A stretch of 64,000 bases of DNA from Diphasiastrum complanatum (GCA_029204225.1 MU831851.1:36539-100538), one strand, 5' to 3'; numbered from the stretch's first letter, positions 9,608 through 20,640 are shown. Made by a program: numbers and translations. The notes: generated by a model from the letters alone, not told the origin.

Positions 9608-11474
9608 TAGACAATACATGATTTTCAACCCGACTAACAAAACAAAATTCAAGTGAGATGTATTACCATAAGGGATGTCAGGTCCTAGCAGACGAGTTGG
9701 GTGGAACATCTTCCCTGATGATAGCACAGAATTTCATGATACATGGTATGTCTCTCTTATAAGGATACACCTCACTCTCTAGAAAAGGATTAGAATACGA
9801 ATATCTTAAGAATGATAATAATTCATAATGGGAAAACTAAGAGGCTTTGGACATCTCATGATTTCACCTAGACATGTGACCCCTAGGATATGTATAATCC
9901 TAGGGGTCACATGTATATGTTGCAACTATGCCAATATTTACAACAACTAATAAATGAATCTAGATTAGCATGAAATAAGAATGGAGAGGATAGAAATTCA
10001 ACAATACTAGCCGACGAATAATGATATGTCATTTTGATTTATTACTTGTCCTATTCACAATGTGTGTTGATCATCATTCATAGTACATAGGTAGCTCAGC
10101 GAATAATAACCTATTACTCGTCCATTACTCGCAATTGTCTATTACTCGCCATCAGATAGGTTTTAATTTTTTTTAAATAGATCTGAGTGACTGATAATCA
10201 AAAATTCATGTCCTTTCTGATTTTTCCTGATTGACTTTTAATTTTCACAAAAACTTGTTTTCCTCCCATCTCCCGATCTAATTTTGACTTCATTTCAATT
10301 TTGATCCACACCTCGATCCATCCTCTAATCACCATATAATAGAAAAGATATACAAAAATTTCTAAGAAAAATCATTAGGGGATATTAAAACTGAAAATGG
10401 GCCCATTGTAAAGATGTTTTTTTTTACTTCGCACATTTTAAACGTCCAAGTGGGCCAATAAATTGCGTCCATCTGTGACAAACTATAACAGTACTTGATG
10501 AGCAAAATATTTTCTGGCATTCCCTGTCAAAATTTGGAGATTTTTAAGAATCTTGTCAGACAGAACAAATGATTGTGATTGGACCACCGTTATTGCCTGA
10601 ATACTCCATGCTGCCCGTATTTGTAAACTCGAGGTTAATTTGGATTCAATGTTCATAAACTAGTTAAGTAATCCATATAGTTTAGGAGCTTTTTGTCATT
10701 CTTAGGTATACCTCTCATTCTCTTCATTCTCTTCGTTTTCATTCGTAATCAACTTTCATAGACATATTTTGGACTAATGGTGACACATAATTGGAGACCA
10801 AGAAGAACCATTGATGCTATCAATATTTGCAATGAAAAAAATACAGAAGTTCAATGGATACCAAGAATATATCGTAAATATCAGAGGATTTTGATGTATC
10901 CATCTTCATGAGTCTCTTTCCAGAAAAGAAAAAGATCAGATAACATATATAGAAGCTCTTGGAAAAGAAGGATAATGGATTCAAAGTATCAACTGTTGAT
11001 CAATCCATCACTAGAAGTTGAGTTTGGCATGCTTATCTCCACAAAGAGCTCAACATCCAAGGTTTAAATCCAGATGATAGAAGAAAATGCAATTGTAAGT
11101 ATATGATTACTATGTACATATTTACATTAAATGTCTTTAGTATTAGCATTTTATTCATATTAAATTTTTCTCACAATATTTTTGTTGGTTTTGCAGATTT
11201 ATATCCATCAAATTTTTTTGAATGACAATTCTCTGTCCCTGTCATGTGCCAAATCACTCAAAAAGGGTTTTTTTTTGGGAGAGTGTAGGCCCACCACTTA
11301 CCCCCTAATACTCCAAGAGGGTAGGCCCATCATTACTAGGGACACCTTCATTGCATTAACTCGTGGGTAGCATCTATCAAGCTCCCTCCTAAATCCCCAA
11401 AAAGTGAATGTACTACTAAAAGGTACAGTGAAAAATGGGTTTTTATTTTGTACCACCAAACCATGCTTTCAACC
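9608..11474. other. Gene-poor stretch right of element B
   Basis: No convincing gene. It contains the perfect hairpin at 9872-9914 and several ATTACTCG-type words between 10060 and 10150. A plus-strand reading near 10850-11100 (AYLHKELNIQGLNPDDRRK) has a protein-like composition but carries stops and belongs to no family I recognise. Confidence 0.4.
9872..9914. repeat. Perfect 18-bp inverted repeat with 7-nt loop
   Basis: Left arm ACATGTGACCCCTAGGAT (9872-9889), loop ATGTATA, right arm ATCCTAGGGGTCACATGT (9897-9914). The arms are exact reverse complements, whereas the surrounding sequence is heavily decayed. It could be a remnant of a small inverted-repeat element, a cruciform, or a short RNA hairpin. 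Confidence 0.9.
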
Positions 11475-12027
11475 AAAAAGCTAGAAACACAAGGATCTCC
11501 ATAGAATCTCAATAGAATCCAAAGGAAGAGTACAAATCAATGGAAAAATGAGCATGAATTCTATGGCACATGAGACCTAGCAATGAAAATCCCCATAGCT
11601 CACATTCACAAGGAGGAAGCAATAAGCTCTCACTTGCAAATGAGCCAAAAGATCCACAAATTGATGTCTCTTGCTTAGTTATAGACAATGCTCTTACTTA
11701 ACTAAACATAAGTATCTTGAGGGATAGTTAGCCCTTGTTAAGTGTTATTTAAACTACATTGGGCCCTTATTGGCCTATTATCCTCATTAGCTACTTTGGA
11801 GGTCCTAAAGAGGGAACTATCTTGTTCTTAAGGCTAATAGCTCCTTTTGGGCCTACAAAGCTTACATTAGATATTATCTTGCATGTATAAGCATGGATGT
11901 ACTAAGTATATGACAGTCCCACTACCGAATCAATGCGCATTTGCACAAAGCAAAAGTGAGACACTGGAGGAGGCGCGCGTTGAACCGATATCCTAAAAAA
12001 TGTAAGAATAAGCATATATGTAGTACT
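11475..12027 (-). repeat. LTR-like repeat, copy 1 of 2
   Basis: About 550 bp nearly identical to 50465-51018; the last 350 bp (from ATTGGGCCCTTATTGG onward) are almost the same base for base. The second copy is preceded by a degenerate PBS complement, which suggests both are LTRs of a minus-strand element. This copy marks the left limit of element C. The exact LTR ends are not settled, because the shared sequence runs 11 bp past the last CA. Confidence 0.75.
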
Positions 12028-12453
12028 TCTATCATAAACAATGGTAGTCACTGAATTGGTGTTCGTATATAAATGCTCCATACGAAGTAGTCGACATGAA
12101 TATTGACACTCTGTAATATGATGAAGCATATCTCTGGGCATAATGTTGACCAAAATATATTTCTTCAAATTTGGTCAATACCTCATTCATAGGTAGTTGT
12201 GAATAATTGGCCCGATTGACCTTAAAAATTGACTCTCATTTCGAAATATAAAATTTGCAGTTGCCCATGTAAATCGTTGAAGCATCAATCCCGAATAGTG
12301 AAAATACATTCCAAAGTTGAACCAGGGATTTGATGTTTCAATTGTTCCAAATAATGATTGAACAATTATTTTTGACATTACTCGATAGAAGATTCACCTG
12401 GTTGAAGTAAAACTCGAAAGAATGTTCAATTATCTTCACATCCTGATCTGAAA
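12028..12453 (-). other. 3' part of element C, unassigned
   Basis: Several short minus-strand frames broken by stops. I recognise no domain and find no polypurine tract or 3' LTR here. Confidence 0.4.
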
Positions 12454-12820
12454 TCACCATATCCATGATAGTGCTTCTTTGATGTTGACATCTTTGATGA
12501 GCTTGAGAGCTTTGCACCATCCTAGCACCTCCAAAATTGATTCCTTCCAGTTTTCATGTAGATGCTTGACCTTGAGGCCTGCTCCTTCTTCATGTGCATG
12601 CTCCTTCATGAGAAAATAAAGATTTCTTCTTGATTTATTAGGATCACAAAGATCTAACATCATGTTACCATGATCTAGAGAATTAGACTCATCCAAATTG
12701 GCAAGACTACGCATGTTATAATAACAAAGTGTTTGCATCATATCTTCATGCTTGTTTACCATGCTAATCTTAGATCCAATGAGGCTAAATACTTCATTAT
12801 GGAGATAAGTGTCTTTAGAA
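12454..12820 (-). pseudogene. Element C ORF: end of second repeat module
   Basis: This frame continues the protein of 12756-14108 after a one-base frameshift near 12820. It reads KDTYLHNEVFSLIGSK, then C-Y-Y...LANLDESN...HGNMM...KEHAHEEGAGLK. These pieces line up in order with the first module of the same protein (VDTYIHKQVVSLIEME, C-G-D-F-W...SNLDNHRK...NGHTCC...KEHHEEDLK). The family is unknown. The tail (KHLHENWKESILEVLGW) has no counterpart that I can see. Confidence 0.6.
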
Positions 12821-14108
12821 GATGATTCCTTACTCTCATAAAGAGTTTACAATTTGCTTCAATACAAATTTTCAAACTATGAGTGAACAAATCACTTTTG
12901 CTCTTACATGACTTAAGAGCATACATTTGATGAAATAACCATTTGCTTTCTGATTGATTTAAAATCAATTTCAACCTTTTAAGAACATCATCTATGTTCT
13001 CAAGAGAGACTTCATACTCAACTAGTATGGCTTTACTCCAATTTTGAGATGCAATGATCTCACTAAAGCAAATTGATTTATCAAATGACTTAAGAGAAGT
13101 AATTATGTGATGTATACCATATGTGATATGCTCCTCTTTCCCTTGAAATGTGAGCCACATGGACTCAACCATATTTCTTGAGTTTCTTTTTGGAATCACA
13201 ATTTGAGAAGGTCTCTCCTCAATCATTGGCACACTTGAACCTTGAGAAGGATTCTCCTCCTCAATCCTTGGCACATTTGAACCTTGAGATGACTCCTTAA
13301 GATCCTCTTCATGGTGCTCCTTTTTGATGGAATCCAGAGACCTCCATGTCTCATAATCATCACAACAAGTATGACCATTCAATATGCACTTCCTATGATT
13401 ATCAAGATTACTTATGCTAGAAACATAAGTCCAAAAATCACCACAACTTGGCATGATTTTTTCAATATTGAAATCAAAAGGTATTTCCATCTCAATAAGG
13501 CTAACTACTTGCTTATGGATATAAGTGTCCACTTTTGATGCTTCACTTATTTTCATAAGAAGTTTACAACTTGCCTTTAGGATTGAAAACATACAATTTT
13601 CATCTTTATGAATGAACACATCATTCATGATCTTATTGAAACCAAAAAATCCTACATTATGAAGATATTTCCATTTCCTTGACTTCATAACTGATGTAAG
13701 CTTACAAGGAAAACATATTTTGCTATCTTTTAAGACATCACACTCAACTAGTATTGCCTTAATCCACCTTTGAGATACAAAAATCTCTTTAAAGCAAAAT
13801 GGTTCTTCATAAGTTGACATGATAGCATGAATGAAACTATTTTCATTTTGTGATTGCTGCTCCTTATTCTTGATTGATTTCTCTTGGTTCATAACAATAA
13901 GTTTGAACTTATCTAAACTTCCAAGAAAAATACTTTCCAAGGACATAAAATAAATCCAAGTTACTTTCATGAAAGTGACATCTATCTTTGCATCTTGAAC
14001 CAAACAATGCACTTCCAAATGAAAAAATTCAAAAAATTTGACATGTGTTGTGATGGACTCTTGAAGAAAAATCTTGCAAGTCCTTGTGAGACTCCAAGCC
14101 TCATTCAC
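12756..14108 (-). CDS. Unknown protein of element C with two diverged repeat modules
   Basis: A 450-codon frame on the minus strand with no family I recognise. Two modules of roughly 175 residues can be aligned by eye. Module 1 has PFCFKEIFVSQRWIKAILVE and SILKASCKLLMK; module 2 has SICFSEIIASQNWSKAILVE and CIEANCKLFMRV. The shared ICF.EI.ASQ.W.KAILVE stretch resembles the segment before copia RT (SFEEA...W..AM..E), but no RT follows. A Ser/Pro/Glu-rich spacer with two copies of a SQGS-V-P-I-E-E unit joins the modules. Cys, His, Lys and Phe are common. The frame directly follows the knuckle region, so it may be an extended gag or a captured host gene. The second module runs on after a frameshift at about 12820. 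Confidence 0.55.
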   Translation of the reverse strand: MNEAWSLTRTCKIFLQESITTHVKFFEFFHLEVHCLVQDAKIDVTFMKVTWIYFMSLESIFLGSLDKFKLIVMNQEKSIKNKEQQSQNENSFIHAIMSTYEEPFCFKEIFVSQRWIKAILVECDVLKDSKICFPCKLTSVMKSRKWKYLHNVGFFGFNKIMNDVFIHKDENCMFSILKASCKLLMKISEASKVDTYIHKQVVSLIEMEIPFDFNIEKIMPSCGDFWTYVSSISNLDNHRKCILNGHTCCDDYETWRSLDSIKKEHHEEDLKESSQGSNVPRIEEENPSQGSSVPMIEERPSQIVIPKRNSRNMVESMWLTFQGKEEHITYGIHHIITSLKSFDKSICFSEIIASQNWSKAILVEYEVSLENIDDVLKRLKLILNQSESKWLFHQMYALKSCKSKSDLFTHSLKICIEANCKLFMRVRNHLLKTLISIMKYLASLDLRLAW

Positions 14109-14399
14109 CTTTCCACAAAGGAAACACCTTTCCTTGTCCTTCTTGTATTTTCATTTTGAACTTGAAGCTCCATCCTTCACCTCGTCCCCCTTGCTTTGGT
14201 TCTCCTTGGATGGACTGGTCTTCCTTTTGTAGCATCTTGAGAAAAAATATCCTCCCTTGCCACAAAGGTTGCACTCAGGATCCTTTCTTTCCTTCAATAG
14301 GATGCCACCTTTTGATGCCATGTGAATAAAAACCTGTGATATGATTCTACAGATGTAATTTGTGACTTTCAAGAGACTAGATTTGAACATCTTCAACAA
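14100..14399 (-). pseudogene. Element C: nucleocapsid-like zinc-knuckle region
   Basis: Minus strand. MASKGGILLKERKDPE leads into CNLCGKGGYFFSRC, a CX2CX4HX4C knuckle whose His has become Tyr, followed by a Lys/Ser-rich tail. One stop codon later the same frame continues KERCFLCGK, which looks like the first half of a second knuckle. Such motifs bind RNA in gag proteins. The capsid part that normally precedes them is not visible. Confidence 0.6.
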
Positions 14400-15980
14400 T
14401 CTAGAAGGATCTACAAAAGATTTAGCTCACAAACCTAAGAATCAATCTTCATAGTAATGACTAGTCACTTGGAAACTTTGCTTTGATCACTAAGACAAAA
14501 GCACACAATCTTTGAGTCAAATCACTAAAGAAATCAGATCCAATCTCCTATTGGAATCATCAAATACCAATGACTCTTTCTTTTGAAAGTGGATATGAAA
14601 AAGATTTGACACCTAGATTTTCCTTTTCACTTGACTAGTTCTCTCAACACTTGAGATTCTTGAACAAAAGATAGGTTTTGTTTCAAATACATGAAAATCA
14701 AACTTAATCACTTCTTTTGGACTCACTCTTGACCCAAATAATCTCACACTTGAGATTTAGAATGAATTTGATTTGATTTGACAACAAACTATACCAACAA
14801 TTTTTTACAAAGCTTAAAAAATTAGACAACTAGAGATTCACAAAGATCTCAACCATGCATGAATACTCAAATATGGACTCCTCCTCATTCTAGACATCAA
14901 ATGGGATCACAAATCGACCCTCACACTCTCACAAGGAAAGTTTAATAGAACTAATTTGAGTTTCATACATACTATGTCAATTTTTGCTCAACAAATTGAA
15001 TTCAATCACTCCTATTGGATTCCACCAATTACTCTACCTTTTAAGACTTGGAATGAAATTCAAAATCAAAAGTTGTGATTTTTCTCACTAAGATATTGTG
15101 CTTCAAAGAGCTAATGCCACTTAGAAATATTTGATCACATAGGAGCAGACAAATTCTTCACCAATAATAACACAAAATGAGCTTCTAGATCTTGCCCTCT
15201 ACAAAGGAAGGAACTCTTAGAAAATTGGATATCTCTCTACACATTTGCCATAGACACCTTAATGACTCTTTTCAAACCTCACAGACACTCAAACAAATCG
15301 AGTAGGATTGAATAATGTGACTTGGATCTCAATCTCTTTCTAGAACTTTCAATTGAAGCCAATCTATGTCAAATTCTACAAAAGATTTGCATATATGCTC
15401 TATATGCACTAGAAACTCTCAAAGGTTTCACTTGGAGGACAGATCCAAGGATGTTTTCTAGCAAATTGATGCTTCTAAACTTGACCCTATCACTCTTGAA
15501 CAAATCTAGAGTGATGGTACAATGGATTTCATCCTCTCACCTTGCATCTCACTCCTTAATCTTTGATTTTTGGCAAAATCTCTCTTAACTTCAACATGCA
15601 CTCAAAAAAACAGAGATAATCAATTAATGCACCTAATTCAAGCTTCAAATTTGATTTCTTGGCTGATCTAATCCAAGAACTAATCAAGGGATTAGATTCT
15701 CTATAGAAAATGCTTGATTTTGCACCAAAAATTCTCTCAAATTGGGTGTGTGAGTCAAATTGTACAAATTTTTTAATTTTCTCAGCCAAAACTGGAGCTG
15801 TACGGCCTCACAGGTGTGAAAAGGGTTCCTACAGCCCACAACAAGATCTGGACCAAAAATTTTGAGGATAGCTATCAAATCCAACTTGCTACACAAAATT
15901 TGACTAGTTTCCAAAAAACTGCTAATTTTGGCTTTGATTTGGATTAACCCTATCAATTTTAACAAAACCTCTTGTACTAG
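14400..15980 (-). other. Long leader of element C
   Basis: About 1.6 kb between PBS and the knuckle frame, rich in AT and in short phrases such as CAAATCAC and CTCACAC. There is no convincing gene. CCTCACAGGTGTGAAAAGG near 15807-15825 is a weak version of the LTR palindrome. Confidence 0.5.
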
Positions 15981-15992
15981 GCTCTGATACCA
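15981..15992 (-). promoter_or_regulatory. Primer-binding site of element C
   Basis: In sense TGGTATCAGAGC, a perfect initiator-Met tRNA complement, directly next to the LTR end ...TTTTTCCACA. Confidence 0.92.
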
Positions 15993-16824
15993 TGTGGAAA
16001 AAGTACAAAAAGGACCAAGAGTGGATCCTAATCTGATCCTCAAGAGGGATTGGTTGTCAGATTACTTGATCTATCAATTTACTTCAGATTAAGATCAATC
16101 TAGATCAATTCTAGACACAAAATCCTAACAAGAACAATCATTAATTGAAGATAAGTGTACTTTATGGTTTCACATGTGTGAAACACTATCTGAGTACGGA
16201 CTCCAACTTGAAAATCAAGTACACATTGATAGAACCTCAAAACAATCAAAACAAATGTAGACAAATGGAGAGAATCACTCAAAATTGCTTCCAAAACCAA
16301 GATTGGTGTCTCACAATGATTATGGCCAAATGTGGCTCTATATGTACAATAAGTGGGAGGTCGTGGTACTGATCATCCCTCTGATCCCACATGTGTGAAG
16401 TTGTTTTGTCATATGATGATTCATCATGCAAAACTGACACTTGGACAAAACCTTCTATTTTGGGCACTTTTGGTCCATCTTCCTTCTATATGGAGATCTA
16501 CTTGGAAATCTTCTAGAAGTCAAAATTCGTCTACTTTAGCTTATTCCACACATGTGAGCTGTCCTCTACACATGGGATATGACACCTAACCAAATGATGT
16601 GGCTCATGCAATCAATAGATTGATGCCATGTGTCATATGTCTAGAAAACTAGTTTTCGACTATTTTAGCCACTAGAACTTGAATTAAATCATATGTACAA
16701 CATATATGATTATGGTACATGACAAGTACACTAGTTTCACACTTGGGAACATGCTCCACACATGTGTGTTTATCTATATACAAGATTTTTGGCCTCTACC
16801 AAGCTTATTTTTGCATTTTTCACA
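15993..16824 (-). repeat. LTR of element C (about 832 bp)
   Basis: On the plus strand it runs from TGTGGAAAAAGTAC to GCATTTTTCACA, after which the protease codons of fragment D resume (ATTGATAGTGG). It holds TTTCACATGTGTGAAA (16168-16183) and further CACATGTG copies near 16388, 16548 and 16755. Confidence 0.8.
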
Positions 16825-17465
16825 AGATTGATAGTGGAGCAAGTTCACACATGACTTTTCACAAATATTACTTTACTTCTTTTTTGGCATATGGAGATGA
16901 CAAGAGGGTGATCTACACGGCTAATGATGGTGAGTGTTCAATCATTGGCACAATTTCTATTTCTCTCTCTACAAATAGGAATGTTCATTCAAAGGATGTT
17001 TTGTTCATTCCATCTATTACCAAGAATTGACTTAGTGTGAGTCAATTGCTAAGTGAAGGTCTCAAAGTGGAGTTTGATGGAGATGCTTGTATGATCAAAA
17101 GGAAGATATCTTGATTGCAAAAGGTAAAAGACAAGGGAAATTGTTCAAACTAGATGCTTGTGTTATTGCTAACCAAGCTGGATGTGTTGCAACAGAGCAA
17201 ATAACTATTCAAGAGGTTTGGCATAAAAGGATGGGGCACCTCAACTTCAATTCATTGAAGGTAATGGCTAGGAAGCAAGTTGTGATTGGTCTTCCAAGTT
17301 CCTTAAAAAGCATCAATCATATTTGTGAGTCTTGTGCTTTCTCAAAGTCACATAGACTACCTTATACTAGATCTACAAATCCTTTTGAAATTGTACATTC
17401 AGATATTCATGGAACTACTTCAATTAGCAATAGTTGAGCTAAGATGTATGTAATTTTCATTGATG
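16825..17465 (+). pseudogene. Copia fragment D: protease to integrase start
   Basis: Plus-strand copia pol fragment closely related to element B. It reads KIDSGASSHMTFHKYYFTS (protease active site), then CYTAND-type sequence, LFKLDACVIANQAGC, VWHKRMGHLNFNSLKVMAR, CESCAFSKSHRLPYTRS and VHSDIHGTTSISNS. A stop after LFIPSITKN and a frameshift near 17100 break it. The left end is the LTR of element C, which interrupted it exactly at the protease motif; the gag part is not found on the far side of C. The right end stops at the catalytic region of integrase, where the EV-rich minisatellite starts. Confidence 0.9.
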
Positions 17466-17514
17466 ATTTCGTTGGAAACGGTGAGCTCTTGCAACCATTC
17501 CTTGGCATTCCCCG

Positions 17515-17720
17515 AGGCTGAAGTGCCCGAAGTCGAAGTCGAAGTCATTGATGTGCTCGACGAAGTGCCATTGCAACCAGAGGTCGAAGTCCCTAAAGTG
17601 GTTGAAGTTGAAGTCACCAAAGTGCTCGACGAGGTGCCATAGCAACCAGAGGCCGAAGTGCCCGAGGTGGTCGAAGCCAAAGTTGAAGTCCCCGACGTGT
17701 TCGAAGTCAAAGTTGCTGAC
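17515..17720 (+). repeat. EV-rich coding-phase minisatellite (units of 66-69 bp)
   Basis: Two and a half to three tandem units built from GAAGTC, GTGCTCGAC and GTGCCA words. Unit lengths are multiples of three, and on the plus strand they read EAEVPEVEVEVIDVLDEVP-type repeats separated by QPE. One TAG interrupts the second unit. The minus strand reads Ser/Thr/Gly-rich repeats without a stop. GC content is clearly higher than around it. Nothing is known to me about such a protein; the array sits between copia fragment D and the LTR of J. Confidence 0.8.
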
Positions 17721-17822
17721 GTCATCAACATCTAAGTGGCCGATGAGGACTCATGCATCAAAAGATGAAGCCCGAAGGCCAAACTTCGGACAAGTCAAGC
17801 TAGCAGACTACGGCTCATCGAC

Positions 17823-18266
17823 TGTAGCTCGACGAACGTGAGGACATTGTACTATCACGCTCAGTCGCCAAAGCAATGTTATCAAAGGGTGGATAACTAA
17901 TGGATTAGCGTTAAACCTCTCTTGTAATTTGTTATTAATCTACCTTGTAATCTCACTTGTTGAGATAAATATAGGATAGAATGCGTATAAGAATATAGAA
18001 AAGCAAAGTATGCTAGTAAATGTTGTGCATGAAATTCTACCAACAAACAGAACACATCAATTATGTGAGAGGAGCATCAAGCCGCCAACGTGCGAGACAT
18101 TGAATGACTCGCTCTCCAAACAAAAGCACAATACAAAATGCTTCTAGTTCTTGCATCTCTTATTGTCATGTCGCATCTATCTGATGCCTCAAAGTATGTG
18201 ATATGTAGCTGATTATCTAGGTCTTGGACAAATTTTTTGCAATCCTTCAATCCCACAAAATCTACA
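17823..18266 (+). repeat. Probable 5' LTR of copia element J
   Basis: It ends AATCCCACAAAATCTACA directly before a PBS-like site. The start at TGTAGCTCGACG is a guess based on the TGTAG/CTACA inverted repeat. A TATA-like GATAAATATAGG lies near 17965. No second copy was found. Confidence 0.5.
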
Positions 18267-18277
18267 TGTTATCATAG
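18267..18277 (+). promoter_or_regulatory. Degenerate primer-binding site of element J
   Basis: TGTTATCATAG matches TGGTATCAGAG at 9 of 11 positions and follows the LTR end CTACA. Confidence 0.55.
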
Positions 18278-18599
18278 TAGGTTCAATAGATAATACAATA
18301 TGGCTACAATGATTCATACCAGGATATATTAATCACATTTATTTAGATATATATACAAATGTAAAGACATGTTCGTCCGATATGGATCTTGGTGGCAATC
18401 GTGACTATTACTATCAAGATAGCAGATAGTAGTCGTGGCTGTTGTCGCTACCAAGACAGGTGGCAATCATGGCTCCTATCATTATTAACTTAGCTACACA
18501 ATACTGAAACTAGCTCTCCTATCATACGTCAATTGTTCTTGAGGTGCCAAATGTTTTCCTCCACACCTACAACAATATCTATCAGCTCATTCATCTCAA
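18278..18599 (+). other. Leader of element J
   Basis: No gene seen. The phrase GGTGGCAATC occurs twice about 80 bp apart (near 18390 and 18468), with related TCGTGGCTG words between the copies. Confidence 0.4.
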
Positions 18600-19830
18600 G
18601 GAGAGACTCCATTCTCACCTTCCAAGTTGAATAGTTGTTTCAAGTAAGCTATCACTGCTCTCAATCTTGATGGCGCTAACTATTGAGTTTGGAAGTTCAA
18701 AATCAGAGCACTCTTAAAGGATGAAGGGATCTAGTCAATGAGCGATCTCATAGAAGAAAAGCCACCAGAGGGAGACCCAAGGAGAGCCGAATGGATCAGA
18801 AAAGATGAACACGTAATCACAATCATCATTTCATTGATAAACAGAAAAATCCTCATATAAATTGAAGACTTTGAGAGCAGCCATGAAGCGTGGGAAAAGC
18901 TAAAACAAAAGTACGAGGTGAGGACTGTTGCATCAATGATGCACCTACACAATCAGTTGTAAAGCTTATGATGGGATGGCAACCAGTTGGATCAGCACGT
19001 TGAGAGGATTAGAATGATCTTTCTGCATCTGGACAGGAAGACCAGCACCACAGCAGCTGATGTACTTCATGAAGTCTCTACCTACATCCTATCAACCGTT
19101 GAGAATGCTCATCCCAAGCTTACCAGAGATGACATTCAAACGAGTCATCGCTCTTGTTGTTGATGAAAGAATGATGAGAGATAAGGAGAAGGAAGCAACG
19201 ACCAGGAGAATATCCTTTTCACAAAAGAAAAGATGATCACTACAACAAACCAAGACACACAGCCGACATATATTGGTTCAACTCGACAATCCCTTGCATG
19301 CACTGCAAGAAGAAAGTGCATTTAGCATATAAGTGCCGATACAATTTAAAAGAAAAAAACAAGGTTGAAAAGGCCAATGTTGCAGAATCGTCGAAGGATG
19401 CATACAAGAGTGACAGCCTTCAGGGTATTCAATGAGGCTTTGACCAGCTATGCACAACATGACTATGACATAGTGATCGAGCAACCTCACACACCTCCAA
19501 GAATAGACTATCAGGTCCGACAATGGAGGTGAGGACATGAGCAAGGAGTTCTCAAACTTCTACCAAGAGCAAAGAATTGAGCATCAGTTCACTCCCCAAT
19601 AAAAGAAGAAACATAATGCTTGGCGAAGGAGCCAAATGCATGATGTCACAGGCTCAATTGCCGAGTCAATTTTGGACGGAGGCAATTGCTATAGTAGTAC
19701 ACCTATAGAACAGATCGACAACGACAACCATGGATGACAAGACACCATATGAAATGTGGATAGGTTATATGTATGTGTGTTCAGATGTACAACATACATG
19801 CACATTCCCAAAGAAAAAAGAAGTAGGTCC
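18600..19830 (+). pseudogene. Copia element J: gag and integrase remnants
   Basis: A decayed plus-strand copia gag-pol. Readable pieces in order are ANYxVWKFKIRALLKDEGI (gag start, near 18670), SHEAWEKLKQKYEVRTVASM, LDQHVERIRMIFLHLDRK, the knuckle CMHCKKKVHLAYKC (near 19297-19340, CX2CX4HX4C), and integrase core sequence RSDNGGEDMSKEFSNFYQEQ (near 19510-19570) followed by QAQLPSQFWTEA. The frames change several times and stops are common. Protease and pre-integrase are not readable. The right end is cut near 19830, where minus-strand element K begins. Confidence 0.8.
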
Positions 19831-19885
19831 ATTCCGCTGTGCTCGATAAGTTGTTCACTGCCTTTGACTTGTCGGTTTTGCATTA

Positions 19886-20640
19886 TCACCTCTTTCCAAT
19901 AGCCTCATGTAGATCTATTCCTCCAAGTAGCCATTGAGGAAGGCATTTGAATGTAAATTCAAAAGTCGATCTACAAGTATCTACATATTCTACCCAACTT
20001 GCATCTAAAAATCCACTAAGAATATTGAGTTTGTCATTGTTGACTCCTCCATAATGAATGCAAAAGTGCATTGTAACTCGAAGATATCTCATGACTCTTA
20101 TAAGAGTCTTCCAATGTGTTATACCATGATTGGTCATATATTGACTCACATAACTGACTGCAAATCCTATGTCTGATCTGGTATAGATCATCGCGTACAT
20201 AAGAGATCCTATTATCGAATAATAAAAATACTCACACATCTGCTCCTCTTCCATTGTTTGGGGACACTAGTCCTTCAACATCTTGAGTTTTGGATCCATT
20301 GGTGAAAGAGTTCATTTGCAATTCATTAGATTATATATGATTAAGACATTATGAATGTATCTTTGTCGAGAAATTAAAATCAACTTCTATTTTCTATCTC
20401 TTTGGATTTAAATACCTAGACAGTAATGAGCTTCACCCATATTGGTCATGTTGAATCGGGAAGATAGCATTGTCTTAGCTTTCTTTATTAGATCGATATT
20501 GTTGCTGAAAAGCAATGTGTCATCCACATACAAAGTGATAATAATAAAGAAATGTTCTACTGACTTGAAGTAGACATTCAAATCTGAAGAGCTTGGTGTG
20601 TAGCCATGATGAATAAGGAAAGTATTGATCCTCTGAAATC
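19886..20640 (-). pseudogene. Copia element K: reverse transcriptase and RNase H start
   Basis: Minus strand. From 20640 it reads FQRINTFLIHHGYTPSSSDL, then the RT active site LYVDDTLLFSNN, SRFNMTNMGEAHYCLGI, and the post-RT region YYSIIGSLMYAMIYTRSDIG, SYVSQYMTNHGITHWKTL and an RNase H start (LSGFLDASWVEYVDTCRS). Stops and frame changes occur near 20250-20450. It joins the gag part of the same element directly at about 20640-20650, so protease, integrase and the first part of RT have been deleted. Confidence 0.85.

Larger units (their letters stand above)
12028..16824 (-). mobile_element. Element C: LTR element with unknown duplicated ORF and no visible pol
   Basis: Minus-strand element with LTR (15993-16824), PBS (15981-15992), a leader of about 1.6 kb, a CCHC-type knuckle region (14100-14399) and then about 1.65 kb of reading frame that matches no protease, integrase, RT or RNase H motif. 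Its LTR end lies in the protease codons of copia fragment D, so C inserted into D. No 3' LTR was found; the element stops at the LTR-like repeat ending at 12027. It looks like a non-autonomous element that carries sequence of its own. Confidence 0.65.

Noticed and set aside
17420-17731. Ser/Thr-rich minus-strand protein
   Set aside because: Open only because of the minisatellite; its C-terminal part is antisense of copia integrase. Kept as an open point in the findings, not as a gene.
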